Shown piece after piece: positions 15,703 to 21,038 of a DNA stretch of 21,038 nucleotides. The notes under the pieces were generated by a model. It saw nothing but the letters and a program-made list of their open reading frames with translations, made no database searches and was not told where the DNA came from. The position numbers and the translations under genes are program-made. This DNA is from Candidatus Saccharimonadota bacterium (GTDB lineage: Bacteria; Patescibacteriota; Saccharimonadia; Saccharimonadales; Saccharimonadaceae). How positions within the stretch are numbered: position 1 is the first letter of the stretch; every line of letters begins with the position of its first letter. The stretch covers positions 1 to 21,038 of the forward strand of contig DAIDJW010000005.1 of assembly GCA_027451185.1 (NCBI GenBank), given 5' to 3'.

Positions 15703-16926
15703 ATGAGTAGTAAGCTTCAAAAAAGGTCATCAGAAAAGGGCGCAGTTTCGCTGTTCGTAGTTATATTTTCTGCTTTGTTGCTGGTGGTTATTACAGTAAG
15801 TTTCGTTAGCTTGATGATACGCGACCAAGAAGAGGCCAGTCAGGCCGACCTTTCGCAGAGCGCTTATGATGCTTCGCAGGCCGGCACCGAAGATGCAAAA
15901 AGGCTGCTTTTAATCAAAGGACAGTGTGATGCGGGATTGCTTTTGCCAGGGTCAACCGCCTGTAAGAATGTTAATCTTGTTGACTGGAGCAGCGCTTCGC
16001 CTTCTTGTGACATGGTGGAGCAGGGGCTTGGTCTAGGAGCCTTGACCACGCCCGGCAGCGGTACGGCCGTCCAGACGTCAACAACCGATACGTCAGGCAA
16101 AAGCTACGATCAGTCCTATACCTGTGTAAAGATCGCACTGAACACCAACGACTATGCGGCGGTTTTGCAGCCTAATCAATCAACGATCGTGCCACTGGTG
16201 CCTGAGGCTAATCGCAACTACAACTATATGAAAATATCGTGGTTTACTCAGGACGACCTCAACTCATCAGTTACAGGAACGACCAACCTGGCAATACCAA
16301 ATCCGATTGGCACAACCTTACCACTGTTCGCGCAAGCTTCATGGCCGAAGACGACGCCTCCGGTATTAAGACTACAGTTTATGCAGGTAGGCTCCAATGG
16401 CTTTGCTCTAACTGATTTTGATAACAACGGCCCGGGTAATCAGAGCGATACTAACACCGTATTTTTATATCCTCAGACCGTCGGCGCGCAAATTATTCTT
16501 AATGCCGTCGATTCGCGCCGCGTCATCCCGTCTAACCTGCAGTCAGCGCAATGTACCAACCTCGGTATTACAACAACCTATGCCTGTTCGGCGATCATCA
16601 TGCTGCCGGATCCAGTTGGTGGCGGCGCGCGCGCTAGCGCATTGGCTCGGATAACCAGCTACTACAACAGCACACATTTTAGCATTAGTCTCTATGACGG
16701 TATTCCGTCATCCAATAATGGCAACTTGGTCCAATTTGGCGGTGTTGAGCCAGAGATAGATTCAACTGGTCGAACGGCCAATCTCTTTAGGCGCGTAGTT
16801 ACCAGAGTCTCCATGACGAATAGCGGCTTTCCATATCCAGACGCCGCGGTTGAATTATCGGGTAATCTATGTAAAGACTTTAGTGTTACCGATACGACAT
16901 ACATAGCCGGCACTTGTACGCCGTAG
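15703..16926 (+). CDS. PilX/GspK-like minor pilin protein lacking Glu5
   Basis: 407 residues. The N-terminus KRSSEKG|AVSLFVVIFSALLLVVITVSF resembles the PilX N-terminal domain: Gly at -1, a long hydrophobic helix, but Phe rather than Glu at +5. The following QSAYDASQAGTEDAKRLL matches the amphipathic segment with a 'DA.QAG.EDA' look found in PilX_N proteins. Subunits without Glu5 (GspK type) cap the fibre and are thought to sit at the pilus tip. The exported domain is large, Ser/Thr/Asn-rich and has eight cysteines by count. It is the last gene of the minor-pilin operon and converges on the xer gene with only 5 bp between stops. No hairpin terminator was found. Confidence 0.8.
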   Translation: MSSKLQKRSSEKGAVSLFVVIFSALLLVVITVSFVSLMIRDQEEASQADLSQSAYDASQAGTEDAKRLLLIKGQCDAGLLLPGSTACKNVNLVDWSSASPSCDMVEQGLGLGALTTPGSGTAVQTSTTDTSGKSYDQSYTCVKIALNTNDYAAVLQPNQSTIVPLVPEANRNYNYMKISWFTQDDLNSSVTGTTNLAIPNPIGTTLPLFAQASWPKTTPPVLRLQFMQVGSNGFALTDFDNNGPGNQSDTNTVFLYPQTVGAQIILNAVDSRRVIPSNLQSAQCTNLGITTTYACSAIIMLPDPVGGGARASALARITSYYNSTHFSISLYDGIPSSNNGNLVQFGGVEPEIDSTGRTANLFRRVVTRVSMTNSGFPYPDAAVELSGNLCKDFSVTDTTYIAGTCTP

Positions 16927-16931
16927 CTTAG

Positions 16932-17861
16932 TTAATCGGCATCAGTCTCGCTATGAAACTTCTCGTAAACCTCACGTAGGTGTTCATCGGTAACGTGGGT
17001 ATAGACTTGGGTGGTTGAAATATTGCTATGACCAAGCATGCTTTGAACGCTGCGCAAATCAGCGCCATTCATAAGCAGGTCGGTCGCAAAACTATGGCGC
17101 ATGGTGTGCGGACTAACATGTTTGGTAATGCCCGCCAGCCGTGCATAATGGGTAACTAGACGTTGGATGCTGCGTGGTGTCAAGCGGCGATAGTCACCGG
17201 TCGTGCTGGCCGATTGGTTACGGCTATAGTTCAGAAACAGAGGTGGTAGGTTGTCTTGACGCTGAACAAGATATTTGTTCACCCAGTCGGCCGCACTTTC
17301 GCTAATAAAGATTGGACGGTCTTTTTGTCCTTTACCGCGGACCATAAATTCGCGCCGCTTTGTGTTGATATGATCACGGTCAAGATTAACTAATTCCGAG
17401 ACACGTAGGCCGCTGGAAAAAAGTAGTTCAACGATTGAGCGGTCGCGCAGCCCTTGTTCGGTCGAAGTGTCGATAGTATCAATCAGACGCTGCACTTCAT
17501 CGTAATGCAAAAAGGTCACTTGCTTACGATTAACTTTTGGTAGAACGATTTTATCGACCGCAAGTGTTGCAATATCGCGTTGTGATAAATATTTTAAAAA
17601 TCCGCGCAGCGCGATTAAATGATAGGCCTGGGTGATGGTCGCCAACTCGTCATCACGCTCATTTTTATAGCGGTTAAGCCATAGGCGATACTTACGCACA
17701 ACTTCGCTAGTTATCTTGTCGACGGTAATATCGTTGGTGAATTCGACAAATCGTTCTAGGTAAAGACGGTAATTGATCGACGTACTAACCGAGCGACCGC
17801 CTTCGACCTCAAGGTGTTCAATAAAGTCATCAATTAACTCTGACATATAAGGCGAAGCCAT
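16932..17861 (-). CDS. xerD: Xer-type tyrosine recombinase (XerC/XerD-like)
   Basis: 309 residues from the ATG at 17861, the normal Xer length. Xer enzymes resolve chromosome dimers at dif sites; many CPR genomes have a single copy. The N-terminal SAM-like core-binding domain covers about 5-95. The catalytic set is complete: Arg153 (SSGLRVSEL), Lys177 (RGKGQKDR), His252 and Arg255 (HTMRHSFATDLL), His278 (MLGHSNISTTQVY) and Tyr287 as nucleophile. An open frame continues upstream to 17945 but adds 28 residues unlike Xer proteins. A -10 (TATGAT) ending 6 nt before 17861 supports the shorter form; MSELIDDF at 17846 is another possible start. A housekeeping role is more likely than an integrase role because no attachment repeats or cargo genes are present. 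XerC versus XerD cannot be decided. Confidence 0.9.
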   Translation of the reverse strand: MASPYMSELIDDFIEHLEVEGGRSVSTSINYRLYLERFVEFTNDITVDKITSEVVRKYRLWLNRYKNERDDELATITQAYHLIALRGFLKYLSQRDIATLAVDKIVLPKVNRKQVTFLHYDEVQRLIDTIDTSTEQGLRDRSIVELLFSSGLRVSELVNLDRDHINTKRREFMVRGKGQKDRPIFISESAADWVNKYLVQRQDNLPPLFLNYSRNQSASTTGDYRRLTPRSIQRLVTHYARLAGITKHVSPHTMRHSFATDLLMNGADLRSVQSMLGHSNISTTQVYTHVTDEHLREVYEKFHSETDAD

Positions 17862-17867
17862 ACTTTT

Positions 17868-17873
17868 ATCATA
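17868..17873 (-). promoter_or_regulatory. Candidate -10 element (TATGAT) of the xer gene
   Basis: On the minus strand TATGAT ends 6 nt before the ATG at 17861, so the mRNA would start at the initiation codon. It decides the start choice for xer. The -35 region is poor (TTTACC at 19-bp spacing). Confidence 0.45.
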
Positions 17874-17921
17874 GCCTAAAACAGGCCGTCGCGGTAAAAT
17901 AATCGCCCGGCTAGCGCCGAA

Positions 17922-17933
17922 AGAACGCGTTCT
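17922..17933. repeat. Perfect 12-bp palindrome between xer and ndk
   Basis: AGAACGCGTTCT is its own reverse complement and lies in the 171-bp divergent intergenic region, upstream of both proposed promoters. It could be an operator. It is not a LexA box, because the GAAC/GTTC halves are 2 rather than 4 bp apart. Confidence 0.35.
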
Positions 17934-17948
17934 ATGGACCGCCACGGT

Positions 17949-17977
17949 TTGGCGATTTCTGGCTGGTATCGTATTAT
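17949..17977 (+). promoter_or_regulatory. Candidate promoter of ndk
   Basis: TTGGCG (17949-17954) and TATTAT (17972-17977) are 17 bp apart; an overlapping TATACT (17975-17980) is an alternative -10. The leader of about 50 nt ends in a full AAGGAGG (18022-18028) before the ATG, a conventional ribosome-binding arrangement. Confidence 0.55.
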
Positions 17978-18032
17978 ACTAGCGTCGATTATGACAGTTT
18001 TATTATTCACCAACGTTCTATAAGGAGGCATT

Positions 18033-18566
18033 ATGAGCGGTATTGAACGAACATTAGTTATTTTAAAGCCGGATACGATTCAACGCGGTTTAGTAGGTGA
18101 GGTCATCGCACGTTTTGAGCGCGCTGGCCTAAAAATCGTTGCTATGAAAATGATGGCGCCCGATGAATTGCATTTTCATAAACATTACGAAGGCATTGGC
18201 CAACTTATCAGCCGTTGGGGCGAAGATATTTATAACGTCACCTTGGCGCAGATGACCGAAGCACCTGTAATCGCCTTTGTACTTGAAGGCATCGAGGCAG
18301 TTTCTTACGTCCGTAAACTAGTTGGTACAACCGATCCGAAAGAATCGCCAGCTGGCACCATTCGCGGCGATTACACCCATATTACACGCGGCTACTCAAA
18401 CCCAATTGGTTCAACCTTGCCGAACATTTTGCATGCCTCTGGTAATGCAGACGAAGCGGGCCTTGAAATAGCTCTTTGGTTTGCTGAAGACGAAATCTAT
18501 GAATACAAAACCGCGGCTGAAGCAATAGTCCACGGTCACATACCTGAGAAAAAGTCGAAAAATTAG
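18033..18566 (+). CDS. ndk: Nucleoside diphosphate kinase
   Basis: 177 residues. Cytosolic enzyme that passes phosphate from ATP to NDPs through a phospho-histidine, balancing NTP pools. Start ERTLVILKPDTIQRGLVGEV with Lys12, then FVLEGIEAVSYVRKLVGTTDPKESPAGTIRGDY (the conserved G-x-TDP-x-x-A-x-x-GTIR block) and the active-site His134 in NILHASG. Typical bacterial Ndk is about 140 residues with NxxHGSD. Here an insertion of about ten residues (RGYSNPIGSTLP) precedes the active site, the motif is HASG with the Asp missing, and about 20 residues extend the C-terminus. The P-loop-free fold and catalytic His are intact, so activity is expected. AAGGAGG fixes the start. Confidence 0.93.
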   Translation: MSGIERTLVILKPDTIQRGLVGEVIARFERAGLKIVAMKMMAPDELHFHKHYEGIGQLISRWGEDIYNVTLAQMTEAPVIAFVLEGIEAVSYVRKLVGTTDPKESPAGTIRGDYTHITRGYSNPIGSTLPNILHASGNADEAGLEIALWFAEDEIYEYKTAAEAIVHGHIPEKKSKN

Positions 18567-18567
18567 G

Positions 18568-18573
18568 TATAAT
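18568..18573 (+). promoter_or_regulatory. Candidate -10 element of tRNA-Arg
   Basis: A perfect TATAAT begins 2 nt after the ndk stop and ends 8 nt before the first base of the mature tRNA. This predicts a 5' leader of at most a couple of bases. Read-through from ndk is also possible. No good -35 is seen. Confidence 0.5.
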
Positions 18574-18581
18574 AAGGTGGC

Positions 18582-18658
18582 GCCCCGGTAGCTCAACTGG
18601 ATAGAGCAGATCCGTCCTAAGGATAAGGTTGTAGGTTCAACTCCTGCCCGGGGTACCA
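18582..18658 (+). tRNA. tRNA-Arg(CCU)
   Basis: Cloverleaf of 77 nt including an encoded CCA (18656-18658). Acceptor GCCCCGG pairs with CCGGGGT (first pair G-U). The D stem is GCTC/GAGC. The anticodon loop is GTCCTAA with U33 and anticodon CCU, reading AGG. The T arm is GTAGG-TTCAACT-CCTGC. The outermost anticodon-stem pair is a G-A mismatch (27-43). It lies between ndk and the PH-domain gene on the same strand. Confidence 0.92.
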
Positions 18659-18669
18659 CGCATTTGTAA

Positions 18670-18675
18670 TATAAT
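18670..18675 (+). promoter_or_regulatory. -10 element (TATAAT) of the PH-domain gene, leaderless spacing
   Basis: A perfect TATAAT ends 6 nt before the ATG at 18682, in the 23-bp gap after tRNA-Arg. The -35 position would fall inside the tRNA gene and does not match. There is no Shine-Dalgarno, so transcription would start at the initiation codon. Confidence 0.55.
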
Positions 18676-18681
18676 AAGCTT

Positions 18682-19224
18682 ATGGCTAACCGTAATAAAG
18701 AGGGTCAGCAAGATTTCGAGGGTCAGCGCCCCGGCGAAGAACTACTGTTTGTCTTCCGCAAACATATTATTTCGATGCGTAAAGGATTTTATCTTTTGCT
18801 GGGCTGTTTGGTTGTCACCTCAATTCCGCCGCTAATCTGGCAAAGCAATCTGGAATTATTCTGGCTGCCGGTGGGCGGCCTGACGCTGGGTTTGTTGCTG
18901 TTTTTCTACCACTTTATTATGTGGTACTTTTCGATTTACATCGTGACCAATCAACGGTTGCGTCAAATTACTCAAAAAGGCTTCTTTGGTAAAGACGTGA
19001 TTGAGCTGCGGCTGTCCAAGATTCAAAACATAAGCTATAATATACCAGGCTTTTCCGGTGAGATATTTAAGTTTGGTACAATCGTCATTCAAACCTATGT
19101 GGGTGATCTGGTGATCCATAACGTTGAGTTTCCAGAGAAGATTTACAATAAACTTCAAGACGCCGTGGCCGACGTTGTTGAGAGTAACGGAGAACGGGGA
19201 ATTTATGAAGAAACTGACAGCTAG
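18682..19224 (+). CDS. Membrane protein with bacterial PH domain (bPH2/YdbS-like)
   Basis: 180 residues. A soluble N-terminus with RPGEELLFVFRKH is followed by two transmembrane helices at about 34-53 and 60-82. A cytoplasmic bacterial pleckstrin-homology domain then spans about 84-160. The signature is FSIYIVTNQRLRQITQKGFFGKDVIELRLSKIQNIS, the 'xxTxxRLxxxxGxxxxxxxxxxLxxIqxv' pattern of the bPH2 family. These proteins are widespread in bacteria with no settled function; a link to membrane stress or protein complexes is suspected in other taxa. The last 20 bp overlap the downstream foldase gene, so the two are likely cotranscribed. Confidence 0.85.
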   Translation: MANRNKEGQQDFEGQRPGEELLFVFRKHIISMRKGFYLLLGCLVVTSIPPLIWQSNLELFWLPVGGLTLGLLLFFYHFIMWYFSIYIVTNQRLRQITQKGFFGKDVIELRLSKIQNISYNIPGFSGEIFKFGTIVIQTYVGDLVIHNVEFPEKIYNKLQDAVADVVESNGERGIYEETDS

Positions 19225-20254
19225 ATTGCGACGCCAGCCCAAGGTGTCGGAATCGCAGCGTATAACCAACGACACATTGGCCGAGCACCGCGCACGCGTG
19301 CTTGCAAGCGGTCGTCGGTTTAAGTACCCGCTACAGTATGCCCGCCACCGCTTGGTCTTTAACGCCATTATTATTGGCATTTCAGCTGTAATTTTACTAG
19401 CAGCTTTGATTTGGTCACAGCTATATTGGACCCAAAACACCAGCGACTTTATTTATCGAGTAACCAAGGTCTTGCCGGTACCGGTGGCTTACGTTGATGG
19501 CCAACCGGTGCTCTACAGCGACTATTTAATGCGCTTGCGTAGCGGTTTGCATTATCTTGAGACCAAACAGCAGGTTAATTTAAGTAGCCAAGACGGTAAG
19601 CGCCAGGTTGATTATGAAAAGCAACAAGATATGCAAAAAGCGATTGCCGTTGCTTATGCCACCAAGCTGGCCCACCAGATGAACATTACTGTTAGCGATA
19701 CTGAGCTGCAATCGTATCTGGATGCGCAGCGTCAGTCATCGGACGGCACAGCCTCAGAAGAGACCTCCGACGCTGTTATTATGGATTATTACGGCTGGTC
19801 GCCGAGCGAGTATCGCTACATTTTGCGCCAAGCCCTGCTGCTGCAAAAGGTTTCGTATGCTATTGATAGTCAGGCCAGCGCGACCGCTAAAGCAGTCGGC
19901 CAGCTTGTCGCGCAGCCTAATGCTGATCTGAAGTCGATTACCGAAACCATTAACAAAACGGCCACCGCGAAGGTTGTTTATGGCCAGTCTGGATTGGTGC
20001 CTAAAACCAACCAAGACGGTGGCTTGGCCGCAACCGCCGCCAAGCTTCAAAAAGGCCAGGTGTCCGGATTAATTCAATCAACAAGCGGCGGCTATTACTA
20101 TCTGAAAGTTCTCGACAGCAATGACACCCAAGTTAATTACGAGTATATCCAAATACCGCTGACCTACCTTGATAGTAAGTTGGCCGCCTTGACTAAGGCC
20201 GGTAAAGTCGATGAATTTATCACTGTTCCTAAAGTGGCCCAAGTTGTTAAGTAA
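19205..20254 (+). CDS. Membrane-anchored SurA/PrsA-like foldase with a degenerate parvulin domain
   Basis: 349 residues from the ATG at 19205, preceded by a GGAG-type ribosome-binding site. An earlier in-frame ATG (19124) lies deep inside the PH gene and is rejected. A basic cytoplasmic tail of about 50 residues (RLRRQP, HRARVLASGRRFKYP) and one transmembrane helix (about 51-71) place the rest outside. A SurA-N-like helical domain starts with VAYVDGQPVLYSDYLMRL and runs to about 220. The parvulin (PpiC) domain is recognisable only in its second half: NQDGGLAATAAKLQKGQVSGLIQSTSGGYYYLKVLD (about 269-304). The usual first strand 'ASHILV' is missing, while a strand-helix unit NYEYIQIPL-TYLDSKLAAL follows the domain. 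It probably helps exported proteins, such as the cysteine-rich pilins, to fold. Whether it is an active prolyl isomerase is uncertain. No cysteines. Confidence 0.8.
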   Translation: MKKLTARLRRQPKVSESQRITNDTLAEHRARVLASGRRFKYPLQYARHRLVFNAIIIGISAVILLAALIWSQLYWTQNTSDFIYRVTKVLPVPVAYVDGQPVLYSDYLMRLRSGLHYLETKQQVNLSSQDGKRQVDYEKQQDMQKAIAVAYATKLAHQMNITVSDTELQSYLDAQRQSSDGTASEETSDAVIMDYYGWSPSEYRYILRQALLLQKVSYAIDSQASATAKAVGQLVAQPNADLKSITETINKTATAKVVYGQSGLVPKTNQDGGLAATAAKLQKGQVSGLIQSTSGGYYYLKVLDSNDTQVNYEYIQIPLTYLDSKLAALTKAGKVDEFITVPKVAQVVK

Positions 20255-20267
20255 ACAAGGAGGCAAA

Positions 20268-20864
20268 ATGTTTAAATTACCAGACCTGCCATATAGCTAC
20301 GACAGTTTGTCGCGGTCAATCAGCAAAGAAATCATGGAGTTGCATCATCAAAAACACCATCAGACTTATGTTGATAAGTTGAACGCGGCCATTGATGGCG
20401 TAGCTGAGGCGCAAAACCGGTCGCTTGATGAGTTGCTGGCGAATTATCAAAGCTTGCCTCAGGCTGTCCAGACTGCCGTGCGCAATCACGGTGGTGGTCA
20501 TTATAACCACAGTTTGTTTTGGCAGTGGATGTCGCCCGATGGCGGTGGCGAACCGAGTGGAGAACTAGCCCAGGCCATAGCGGTCAAATATGGCAATTTC
20601 CAAGGATTTGTTGATGAATTTACAACTAAATCACTAGCCGTGTTTGGTAGTGGCTGGGCCTGGCTGCAACCGGACTTGTCAATAATTACAACACCCAACC
20701 AAGACACACCGATTATGCAGGGACTACCAGCGCCGTTGCTTGGCTTGGATGTTTGGGAACACGCCTATTACTTGGACTACAAAAACAAGCGCGACGATTA
20801 CGTCCGCGCCTGGTGGGATGTGGTGAACTGGGATTTTGTAGCACAGCGCTACACTAAAAAATAA
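20268..20864 (+). CDS. sodA: Superoxide dismutase (Mn/Fe family, Mn-like signature)
   Basis: 198 residues, full length. Converts superoxide to peroxide and oxygen in the cytosol, as there is no signal peptide. The metal ligands line up with the family: His26 (MELHHQKHH), His81 (GGGHYNHSLFW), Asp161 and His165 (GLDVWEHAYYLDY). Gly77 and Gln145 (NQDTP) are in the positions typical of Mn enzymes, whereas Fe enzymes carry the active-site Gln near residue 69-77. Metal choice still needs biochemistry, and cambialistic enzymes share this pattern. A strong AAGGAGG (20257-20263) marks the ATG, so the longer frame from 20211 is rejected. The gene follows the foldase gene by 13 bp and has no obvious promoter of its own. 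Confidence 0.95.
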   Translation: MFKLPDLPYSYDSLSRSISKEIMELHHQKHHQTYVDKLNAAIDGVAEAQNRSLDELLANYQSLPQAVQTAVRNHGGGHYNHSLFWQWMSPDGGGEPSGELAQAIAVKYGNFQGFVDEFTTKSLAVFGSGWAWLQPDLSIITTPNQDTPIMQGLPAPLLGLDVWEHAYYLDYKNKRDDYVRAWWDVVNWDFVAQRYTKK

Positions 20865-20869
20865 ATTCT

Positions 20870-20947
20870 TGGCGGGCTCGACCGGTTTCGAACCGGCGAT
20901 CTCCTCCGTGACAGGGAGGCGTGATAGGCCAACTTCACTACGAGCCC
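20870..20947 (-). tRNA. tRNA-Asp(GUC)
   Basis: 78 nt on the minus strand including encoded CCA (20870-20872) and discriminator G73. Acceptor GGGCTCG/CGAGCCC is fully paired, D stem GTGA/TCAC, anticodon stem CCTCC/GGAGG with loop CTGTCAC (anticodon GUC). The T arm is GCCGG-TTCGAAA-CCGGT. A T-rich run follows the 3' end on the minus strand and may terminate transcription. The 3' end lies 5 bp from the stop of sodA, which is transcribed towards it. Confidence 0.95.
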
Positions 20948-20953
20948 ACAATT

Positions 20954-20966
20954 CGGCCAGAGGCCG
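20954..20966 (-). other. Hairpin in the 5' leader of pre-tRNA-Asp
   Basis: CGGCC and GGCCG are perfect inverted repeats around a 3-nt loop, placed between the proposed transcription start (about 20970) and the tRNA 5' end. It would cap the precursor's 5' end. Alternatively it could be a weak transcription pause. Confidence 0.4.
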
Positions 20967-20976
20967 AGCTCCATGT

Positions 20977-21005
20977 ATGATAGCATTTTTACATCTGTGA
21001 ATCAA
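20977..21005 (-). promoter_or_regulatory. Promoter of tRNA-Asp
   Basis: On the minus strand TTGATT (21005-21000) and TATCAT (20982-20977) are separated by exactly 17 bp, and TGC just before TATCAT gives an extended -10. The start at about 20970 leaves a leader of roughly 23 nt. Beyond it, 21006-21038 holds nothing I can identify. Confidence 0.7.
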
Positions 21006-21038
21006 GCATCTGACGGCGTTTATCTGGCCGACTAGTTA

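Noticed and set aside
17922..17933. LexA/SOS box
   Set aside because: The GAAC and GTTC halves are separated by 2 bp, whereas Gram-positive-type SOS boxes have 4 bp between them.
17862..17945. 28-residue N-terminal extension of the Xer frame
   Set aside because: The extra residues (Arg-rich, unlike Xer proteins) cover the proposed -10 element and the palindrome; a start at 17861 gives a normal-length protein.
17862..18032. dif site next to xer
   Set aside because: No 11-bp arms with a 6-bp centre resembling known dif consensus could be found in the intergenic region; dif need not lie near xer.
16932..18658. Xer recombinase near a tRNA gene as a sign of an integrated element
   Set aside because: ndk lies between them, no direct repeat of the tRNA 3' end was found, there are no cargo or phage genes, and the protein has the length and motifs of a housekeeping Xer.
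18856..19440. 194-residue open frame on the minus strand across the PH-domain and foldase genes
   Set aside because: It is antisense to two genes with recognisable domains, has no ribosome-binding site or promoter, and its composition (basic, Gln/His-rich) is what reverse frames of such genes give.
20724..21005. 93-residue minus-strand frame over tRNA-Asp
   Set aside because: It spans a well-formed tRNA, its promoter and the end of sodA antisense; not credible as a gene.
1..21038. CRISPR arrays, insertion sequences, rRNA or defence systems
   Set aside because: No regularly spaced repeats, transposase motifs, terminal inverted repeats or nuclease/helicase defence genes were seen.

Overview
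The window looks like chromosomal DNA of a Patescibacteria (CPR) member, most likely a Candidatus Saccharibacteria (TM7) relative. This rests on gene content and protein style, not on a database search. The base composition is moderate (roughly mid-to-high 40s % G+C by eye) and the genes are packed tightly, with overlapping starts and stops. TGA acts as a normal stop at the ATGA junctions, which argues against the UGA=Gly code of Gracilibacteria/Absconditabacteria. The type IV pilus genes lack any secretin (PilQ) or PilP lipoprotein, as expected for a cell with one membrane. No insertion sequence, CRISPR array, rRNA or phage gene was seen.

Layout. (1) 1-1342: the 3' end of a TlyA-type rRNA methyltransferase converges on and overlaps the YchF ATPase gene. 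(2) 1455-5183: four exported or membrane proteins. These are a signal-peptide helical protein, a 'mini' type IV prepilin, a membrane-anchored TPR protein and a 734-residue surface protein. (3) 5233-12016: the pilus motor and assembly operon pilM-pilN-pilO-small membrane protein-pilB-pilT-pilC, largely translationally coupled. A separately promoted pilin gene (12114-12623) follows and is closed by an intrinsic terminator. (4) 12683-16926: a second pilus module with the prepilin peptidase PilD and four minor pilins in fimU/pilV/pilW/pilX-like order. (5) 16932-21038: housekeeping genes. These are a Xer tyrosine recombinase (minus strand), ndk, tRNA-Arg(CCU), a PH-domain membrane protein, a parvulin/SurA-like foldase, a Mn/Fe superoxide dismutase and tRNA-Asp(GUC) (minus strand).

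How it works together. PilD cleaves the class III leaders of the pilins. PilB powers extension and PilT retraction of a pilus built on the PilC platform and the PilM-PilN-PilO alignment complex. The minor pilins probably form the initiation/tip complex. The 734-residue protein and its upstream neighbours are candidates for pilus-associated surface or adhesion factors, which fits an epibiont that must attach to a host cell.

Two signals are not explained by ordinary annotation. First, at seven gene starts a -10-like hexamer ends only 6-9 nt before the ATG, implying leaderless mRNAs as a common mode of expression. Second, exported pilus proteins carry even numbers of cysteines (2, 2, 2, 4, 4, 8, 10), while the cytoplasmic and inner-membrane pilus machinery carries none. 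That points to disulfide-stabilised pili.
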